This document shows positions 59,742 through 64,000 of a stretch of DNA of 64,000 nt, one piece after another. The translations under genes were made by a program, and so were the position numbers. A model generated the notes under the pieces. The model was not told where the DNA came from. It ran no database searches and saw nothing but the letters and a program-made list of their open reading frames with translations. Location of the stretch: NCBI RefSeq assembly GCF_014653695.1, contig NZ_BNAR01000003.1, forward strand, positions 329,528-393,527, in the 5' to 3' direction. Source of the stretch: Lentzea cavernae. GTDB lineage: Bacteria > Actinomycetota > Actinomycetes > Mycobacteriales > Pseudonocardiaceae. Each line of letters opens with the position of its first letter. Positions within the stretch are counted from its first letter, which is position 1.

Positions 59742-60422
59742 ATGGGGGCGGTTGCACTGATCAGGTCCGGGTTCGAGCGGTTCTTCGTCGACGGGCCCGT
59801 CGGCAAGCCGACCGGTGGTGGCGAACAGCAGCTCATCACCGTGCAACAGGTGGGTGAGCTCGCCCTGCCGACGGGCAGACTCGTGGCGGCGGACCCGTTC
59901 GTCGTGTGGCCGGAGGACGCCGAGGCGTTCACCGACACCGTCGAGCCGGGCAGCTACCCGGTGTCGGTCTCGCTGGTGTCCTACATCGACGGCGACGGCC
60001 TGCCCGACGAGCGGCAGGGCTACCGCATCGCGGCCGCCAAGGTGACGATCAAGGACGAGCCCGCGTACTCGTGGCGGCCGGCGGTCGTGCCGGGCGAGCA
60101 CGTGCCGATGCTGCCGGTGATGCCGGAATTCGGGTACGACGTGAAGTCGAGCACCGGCGCGTTCTTCGACCTCGCCGCCGCCTCGGCGCTCGACCGCCTG
60201 GCGAGCGACGACGAGCGGGGCAACTGCGAGCTGATCGACGCGCTCGGCGCCGTGGGCGGTGGCCGCGGTCCCGCCACCGTGACCGACGCCCGGTCCGGCC
60301 TGAACGTCGTGGCGTTCTCGACCGGCTGGGGCGACGGTGTCTACCCGACCTGGGTCGGCCGCAACACCGCGGGCGACCCGGTCGCGTTCGTGACTGACTT
60401 CTTCGTGATCAAAAGAGGCTAG
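59742..60422 (+). CDS. DUF4241 family protein
   Basis: A 226-residue soluble protein of the DUF4241 family: VGELALPTGRLVAADPFVVW near residue 40, SYPVSVSLVSYID, and a C-terminal TGWGDGVYPTWVGRNTAGDPVAFVTDFFVIKRG. DUF4241 domains often accompany toxin/immunity systems; there is no such partner here beyond the neighbouring macro-domain gene. The last seven codons are duplicated after the stop. Confidence 0.85.
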   Translation: MGAVALIRSGFERFFVDGPVGKPTGGGEQQLITVQQVGELALPTGRLVAADPFVVWPEDAEAFTDTVEPGSYPVSVSLVSYIDGDGLPDERQGYRIAAAKVTIKDEPAYSWRPAVVPGEHVPMLPVMPEFGYDVKSSTGAFFDLAAASALDRLASDDERGNCELIDALGAVGGGRGPATVTDARSGLNVVAFSTGWGDGVYPTWVGRNTAGDPVAFVTDFFVIKRG

Positions 60423-60443
60423 TTCGTGATCAACAAGGTCTAG
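60402..60443 (+). repeat. Tandem duplication of the DUF4241 gene tail, 2 x 21 bases
   Basis: TTCGTGATCAAAAGAGGCTAG (60402-60422) encodes the gene end FVIKRG-stop. The next 21 bases (60423-60443) repeat it with four changes and would encode FVINKV-stop. The second copy overlaps the stop of the convergent SOD-like gene. Confidence 0.75.
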
Positions 60444-60985
60444 AAGGCGACGTTCACGCACGCCAGTCGTGGCCCGGCGGTGCCTGCCTCGCCGGGCTTG
60501 GTGTGCGTGTGTTCGTTGTGGAGCACCACGGACTGCGCGTGCCTGTCGGTGAACTGCCAGTCCACAGTGGAGTCGGCGTACGCGAACCCGTTGGCGTCGG
60601 TGCGCACGTCGAGCCAGATCTCGTTGCGGGGGTTGGCGAAGGCCGGGTCGACGGACGGCTGCACCGGATCGCCGACGTTCTGGAAGTGCGGGCCCGAGTC
60701 TGCCGGAGCCGCACCGCACCTCTTCACGTGGACGTGCGCGCCGTACGCCCGGTTCGGCAGCAACCCCTTCAGCACCAACAAGACCGTCGTCCGCCCGCCG
60801 ACCGACGGCACCCCGACCACGGTGACCTTCGCGCCGCCCGGGACCTTGGCGTCGTACGTGACGGCCTTCGCCTTGTCGCTGTAGCTCTCGAACGTCGCGA
60901 ACGTGTAGGCCACGGCCGCGGGATCGGCGTGCGCGGTTCCGGTGAACAGGAGCGCGGCGGCGACCGCGACTGCAAGCGTCTTCAT
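60440..60985 (-). CDS. Secreted Cu/Zn superoxide dismutase-like protein
   Basis: A 181-residue secreted protein: signal peptide to AHAD (about residue 21), then a SOD_Cu-like beta-sandwich with YGAHVHVKRCG, SGPHFQNVG and C-terminal GPRLACVNVAF, a probable disulfide partner of the first Cys. His residues in HVH, PHF and EHTHTKPGEAG could bind metal. Several catalytic positions differ from classical SodC, so activity is uncertain. Confidence 0.82.
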   Translation of the reverse strand: MKTLAVAVAAALLFTGTAHADPAAVAYTFATFESYSDKAKAVTYDAKVPGGAKVTVVGVPSVGGRTTVLLVLKGLLPNRAYGAHVHVKRCGAAPADSGPHFQNVGDPVQPSVDPAFANPRNEIWLDVRTDANGFAYADSTVDWQFTDRHAQSVVLHNEHTHTKPGEAGTAGPRLACVNVAF

Positions 60986-61062
60986 GGATCACCTGCTTAG
61001 TGCCAACGGCGTAGTTCCGCCAATTGGTGTTTGGACCCGCCCAGGCCGGGTAAGCGGAGTCG

Positions 61063-61539
61063 GTGAGTGAAGCGGAGGAGTCCGACCAGCGCAGGCTCGC
61101 ACGCAACGTGAACGAGTTGATGCAGGAACTGCGCGTCGCCCAGGCAGGCGTGCAGATCCTGTTCGGCTTCCTGCTCTCCATCGCCTTCACCGACAAGTAC
61201 AACTCCGTGGACACGCCCACCCGCGTCACCCACCTCGTCACCGTGCTCTGCGCCGCGATCTCCGTCGCGTTCCTGACCGCTCCCGCCGCGTGGCACCGCG
61301 TCCTGTTCCGCCAGGGCCGCCGCGAGGACGTGGTCCGGCACGGCAACACGTTCGCCCTGGTGGGACTGGCCTTCCTGGCACTGGCGATGACCGGCACCGT
61401 CCTGCTGCTCGCCGAGATCGTCCTGGGTGGCTGGACCGCAATCGCAGTGGGCGCACTCGCGTTCGTCGTCTTCTCCGGCCTCTGGTTCGTGCTGCCGTTC
61501 GTCTCATCCGAGCGAGCTCACGACGGCGAGGGCCCCTAG
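61063..61539 (+). CDS. DUF6328 family membrane protein
   Basis: A 158-residue protein with an acidic start (SEAEESDQRRLARNVNELMQELRVAQAGVQILFGFLLS) and four transmembrane helices, the pattern of DUF6328. GTG start. The last 36 bases overlap the convergent membrane-protein gene. Function unknown. Confidence 0.82.
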   Translation: MSEAEESDQRRLARNVNELMQELRVAQAGVQILFGFLLSIAFTDKYNSVDTPTRVTHLVTVLCAAISVAFLTAPAAWHRVLFRQGRREDVVRHGNTFALVGLAFLALAMTGTVLLLAEIVLGGWTAIAVGALAFVVFSGLWFVLPFVSSERAHDGEGP

Positions 61540-62208
61540 CCCGAGCACCACCGGCACCGCCGTCAGCACGTTCCTCCTGGTCAACCGCGGCTGCTCCCGC
61601 AGCACCAGAACCCCCAACGGCACCAACGCGACGCACAACCCGACCGTGCCGACGATCGACAACAGCTCAGTGCCCTTCAACACCCCGAGCGGCAGCAACC
61701 CCGTCGTCGCCGCCGCCACCGACCTGGTCTTCCCCAGCGCCTTCGCGCGGTACACCCCGAAGGCCAGCACGAACCAGCCGAACATGATCGTGAACGACAG
61801 GAAGCTGAACAGGTGCAGCTCGCCGTACCCGTTCGCCACCAACTCCGCAGCCCCTTCGACGCCCAACTGCTTCGTGGCGTTGAACGCGGCCTGGTCGATG
61901 CCGGCGTGGAACGTCCGCGCGAACAACCCGACCGTCACCAGCACCCCACCCCAGGCCACCCACCTCGTTCCGACCCGATGCACCAGGTGGGCCACCGCCG
62001 CCCACAGGACGACGTTGCCCGCCAGGAACGCGGTGTAGGCCGCCCGCACCAACGTCGGATGCTCGGCGACCGCCCGCAGCTGGTCGGGGAAGAAGAAGTG
62101 GAACGGCGACCGCAACAGCGTGCCCACCAGCAACAGCACCGGCCCGGCGATCAGCGCCGAACCACCAACCCACCCGTTCGGAAACCTCATGGTCGTTGAC
62201 GCTGCCAC
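61504..62208 (-). CDS. Multi-pass membrane protein of unknown function
   Basis: A 234-residue protein with about seven predicted helices (GGSALIAGPVLLLVGTLLR, AAYTAFLAGNVVLWAAVAHLV, WVAWGGVLVTVGLFA, FLSFTIMFGWFVLAFGVY and others). The residues FHAGIDQAAFNA between helices might be functional. The GTG at 62208 or the ATG at 62190 may start it. No family recognised. It overlaps the DUF6328 tail by 36 bases and lies 42 bases after the serine hydrolase gene on the same strand. Confidence 0.7.
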   Translation of the reverse strand: MAASTTMRFPNGWVGGSALIAGPVLLLVGTLLRSPFHFFFPDQLRAVAEHPTLVRAAYTAFLAGNVVLWAAVAHLVHRVGTRWVAWGGVLVTVGLFARTFHAGIDQAAFNATKQLGVEGAAELVANGYGELHLFSFLSFTIMFGWFVLAFGVYRAKALGKTRSVAAATTGLLPLGVLKGTELLSIVGTVGLCVALVPLGVLVLREQPRLTRRNVLTAVPVVLGLGALAVVSSLG

Positions 62209-62250
62209 TCTGGTTCCCGCCTGTGATCGGCCTGCGGTCCGACCCGGTCC

Positions 62251-63201
62251 TCAGCCCGTGGTCCGATCCAGCAGGTCGCTGAAGACCTCGCGCGCCAACG
62301 GTTCGCTGTTCACGCTGTTGGTCAGCACGACCACCGCGAGTCCGGCATCCGGCACCACGCGGAGGAACGCCTTCTGTCCCTTCGAGACTCCGGTGTGCCC
62401 GACCACCCCGTCGCGGTGGAGCATCCATCCGAGCCCCCACCCCACGACCCCGATCCCCAGGTCCGGAACGGACTCGACCTGCTTCTCCCGCAGCACCGCG
62501 AGCTTCGGGTCGTCGAGGTGCAGGCGCACGAACGCCATCAGTTCACGCGCACCCATCGCGAAGTGCGACCCGCTGGGCGCCGTGCCGTAGGCGCCCGCCC
62601 ACTTCCTCACCGGCAGACCGCTCTCGTCGTGCCCGATCGCGGCCCGGTGCAGGATCGCCTCGTCCGCGTCGGTGGCCACAGTCCGCAACCCCAGCGGCTC
62701 CACCAGCCGTTCGCGCAACACGTCGTGGAACGGCTTGCCGCGCAGCACCTCCACCAGCCGTCCCAGCACCACGAACCCGCTGTTCGAGTACAGGAAGGCG
62801 GTGCCTGGCGCCGCACCGGGCTCCTCCTCGCCCAGCGCGTCGACGAACCTCTCGATCGCGTCGCCGTTGCGTCCGGTTTCGAAGAAGTGGTTGCTGTCGA
62901 TCCCACTCGTGTGCGTGAGGAGATGACGGGCGGTGACCAAGGCCGTGAATCCGGGCAGGTGGTGGCGAACCGGGCGGTCGAGGTCCAGCAGCCCGTCGTC
63001 CACCAGTTGCTGCACCAGCGTGGCCGTCCAGATCTTGGTGATGGAACCGATCTTGAACACCGAGTCGTCCGTGACCTCGACCCGCGTGTGCACGCTCAGC
63101 ACACCCGCGGTTTCGTTCCGCACCTCCCCGCTCTCCAGCACGGCCACCTGAGCACCCGGCACCTCGTACTTCGCGATCAGCTCGGCAAGCCTCGTCCCCA
63201 T
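62251..63201 (-). CDS. Class C beta-lactamase-family serine hydrolase
   Basis: A 316-residue protein of the beta-lactamase/DD-peptidase-like family. It has the S-x-x-K motif FKIGSITKIW near residue 58, the Y-x-N motif LYSNSGFVVLG, and HTG in VVGHTGVSKG replacing the KTG box. No signal peptide is visible from the ATG at 63201, so it is probably a cytoplasmic esterase or peptidase and not a secreted lactamase. It is divergent from the MFS gene across 192 bases with no other feature seen. Confidence 0.88.
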   Translation of the reverse strand: MGTRLAELIAKYEVPGAQVAVLESGEVRNETAGVLSVHTRVEVTDDSVFKIGSITKIWTATLVQQLVDDGLLDLDRPVRHHLPGFTALVTARHLLTHTSGIDSNHFFETGRNGDAIERFVDALGEEEPGAAPGTAFLYSNSGFVVLGRLVEVLRGKPFHDVLRERLVEPLGLRTVATDADEAILHRAAIGHDESGLPVRKWAGAYGTAPSGSHFAMGARELMAFVRLHLDDPKLAVLREKQVESVPDLGIGVVGWGLGWMLHRDGVVGHTGVSKGQKAFLRVVPDAGLAVVVLTNSVNSEPLAREVFSDLLDRTTG

Positions 63202-63393
63202 CTTCGAGAACTTAGGGACCGCCGTGTCGATTCGCGGTCTGGCCGTTCGACGAACAGGTGTACGGACGAAAACCCGGATGAGACCGCGCCGGTGATGAGG
63301 AAGACTCGGGTGCACCGATGAGTTCCTTCAACGCCGCAGGTCTTCTCCGGTGTCGCGAAGAACCTGATGCCAGCAACCGAGTGAGGGCCTGAC

Positions 63394-64000
63394 ATGCCTG
63401 CAGCGATCCAAGACCGGCCGACCGCACAAGCGGGCAAGACACCACTGGTCGTGCGCCTGCTGGTGCTGGCCACGTTCGTCGTCATCCTCAACGAGACGCT
63501 CATGATCAACGCGATCCCGCGCCTCATGGAGTCGATGCACGTCACCGAACAGGCCGCCCAATGGGTGTCCACCGCGTTCATGCTCACCATGGCCGCCGTC
63601 ATCCCCGTCACCGGCTGGTTCCTGCAGCGCGTCACCACCCGCCAGGGCTACGCGATCGCCATGGGCGTCTTCATCGCCGGCACCGCCCTCTCCGCGGCCG
63701 CACCGACGTTCACGATCCTGCTGCTGGGCCGCATCGTGCAGGCAGCAGGCACCGCCGTGATGATGCCGCTGCTGATGACCACCCTCATGACCGTCGTCCC
63801 CGAACAGGACCGAGGCCGCGTCATGGGCAACGTGACGCTGGCGATCTCAGTAGCCCCCGCGATGGGCCCCGCCATCTCCGGCCTGATCCTCCAACTCGGC
63901 TCGTGGCGCCTCCTCTTCGTCGCCGTCCTCCCCGTTGCCGGCGCCGTCACCTACTTCGGCCTGCGCCAGCTCGACAACATCGGCGAACCCCAGGTCAGCA
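63394..64000 (+). CDS. MFS multidrug transporter, DHA2 type (truncated by window end)
   Basis: The first 202 codons of a DHA2/EmrB-type 14-helix drug:proton antiporter. TM1 contains LATFVVILNETLMINAIPRLMESMHV, TM2 has AAQWVSTAFMLTMAAVIPVTGWFLQRV (QWV-ST motif), motif A-like loop RVTTRQGYAIAMG, and motif C in helix 5 (VAPAMGPAISGLILQLGSWRLLF). The rest lies beyond the window. Confidence 0.9.
   Translation, partial: MPAAIQDRPTAQAGKTPLVVRLLVLATFVVILNETLMINAIPRLMESMHVTEQAAQWVSTAFMLTMAAVIPVTGWFLQRVTTRQGYAIAMGVFIAGTALSAAAPTFTILLLGRIVQAAGTAVMMPLLMTTLMTVVPEQDRGRVMGNVTLAISVAPAMGPAISGLILQLGSWRLLFVAVLPVAGAVTYFGLRQLDNIGEPQVS

Noticed and set aside
1..64000. tRNA, rRNA or riboswitch genes
   Set aside because: No cloverleaf with conserved T-loop sequence, no rRNA-like stretch and no recognisable riboswitch core was seen by eye. 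A covariance-model scan could still reveal one.

Overview
The window is high-GC actinobacterial chromosome, most likely from a Pseudonocardiales member (Lentzea, Lechevalieria or Saccharothrix type). Evidence: mycothiol genes (mshD, a mycothiol-dependent MDMPI enzyme), a DUF3073 gene, an RsiG-type developmental anti-sigma factor, a multidomain secreted chitinase with a DasR-like site, ESX/EspC-type proteins, and many GTG/TTG and leaderless starts. I found no rRNA, tRNA, CRISPR array, prophage or insertion sequence.

Backbone and insertions. Many genes follow the order of the Mycobacterium tuberculosis Rv0807-Rv0823c block (recalled from knowledge, not searched): SCP-like protein, purF, purM, DUF3073, pabC, nitrobindin-like protein, DUF1416, sulfurtransferase, thioredoxin, lmeA, glnR, mshD, pstB, phoU, LCP protein and dus. 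Accessory blocks interrupt this order. They are: an EspC/DUF1023 pair and tandem lipoproteins (0.6-4.4 kb); a membrane-anchored sigma factor, arfB and a tripartite tricarboxylate transporter with its own two-component system (7.2-14 kb); two small HTH genes (14-15.2 kb); a complete myo-inositol catabolic cluster (15.5-27.3 kb); an OYE reductase, MFS transporter, rsiG and Fur genes (28-34.6 kb); and a chitinase plus pxpBC (35.5-39.5 kb).

Regional logic. At 15.5-27.3 kb a LacI regulator and mmsA face an iolG-iolE-ABC transporter-iolC-aldolase-iolB-iolD operon across twin LacI operators, so inositol is imported and taken to CoA esters under one repressor. At 41.4-43.2 kb a sulfurtransferase operon is preceded by a tiny Cys-containing leader peptide and a hairpin that can hide the ribosome binding site, which looks like cysteine-responsive attenuation. 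At 47-53 kb the pstSCAB operon and phoU both carry 11-bp direct repeats of PHO-box type. The rsiG gene keeps the c-di-GMP-binding signature, and a GGDEF diguanylate cyclase lies about 25 kb away.

Non-coding regions. The most unusual are 39.53-39.72 kb, an array of five 17-bp palindromes upstream of pxpB, and 40.43-41.41 kb, a gene-free repeat-rich spacer with a 144-bp nearly symmetrical inverted repeat.
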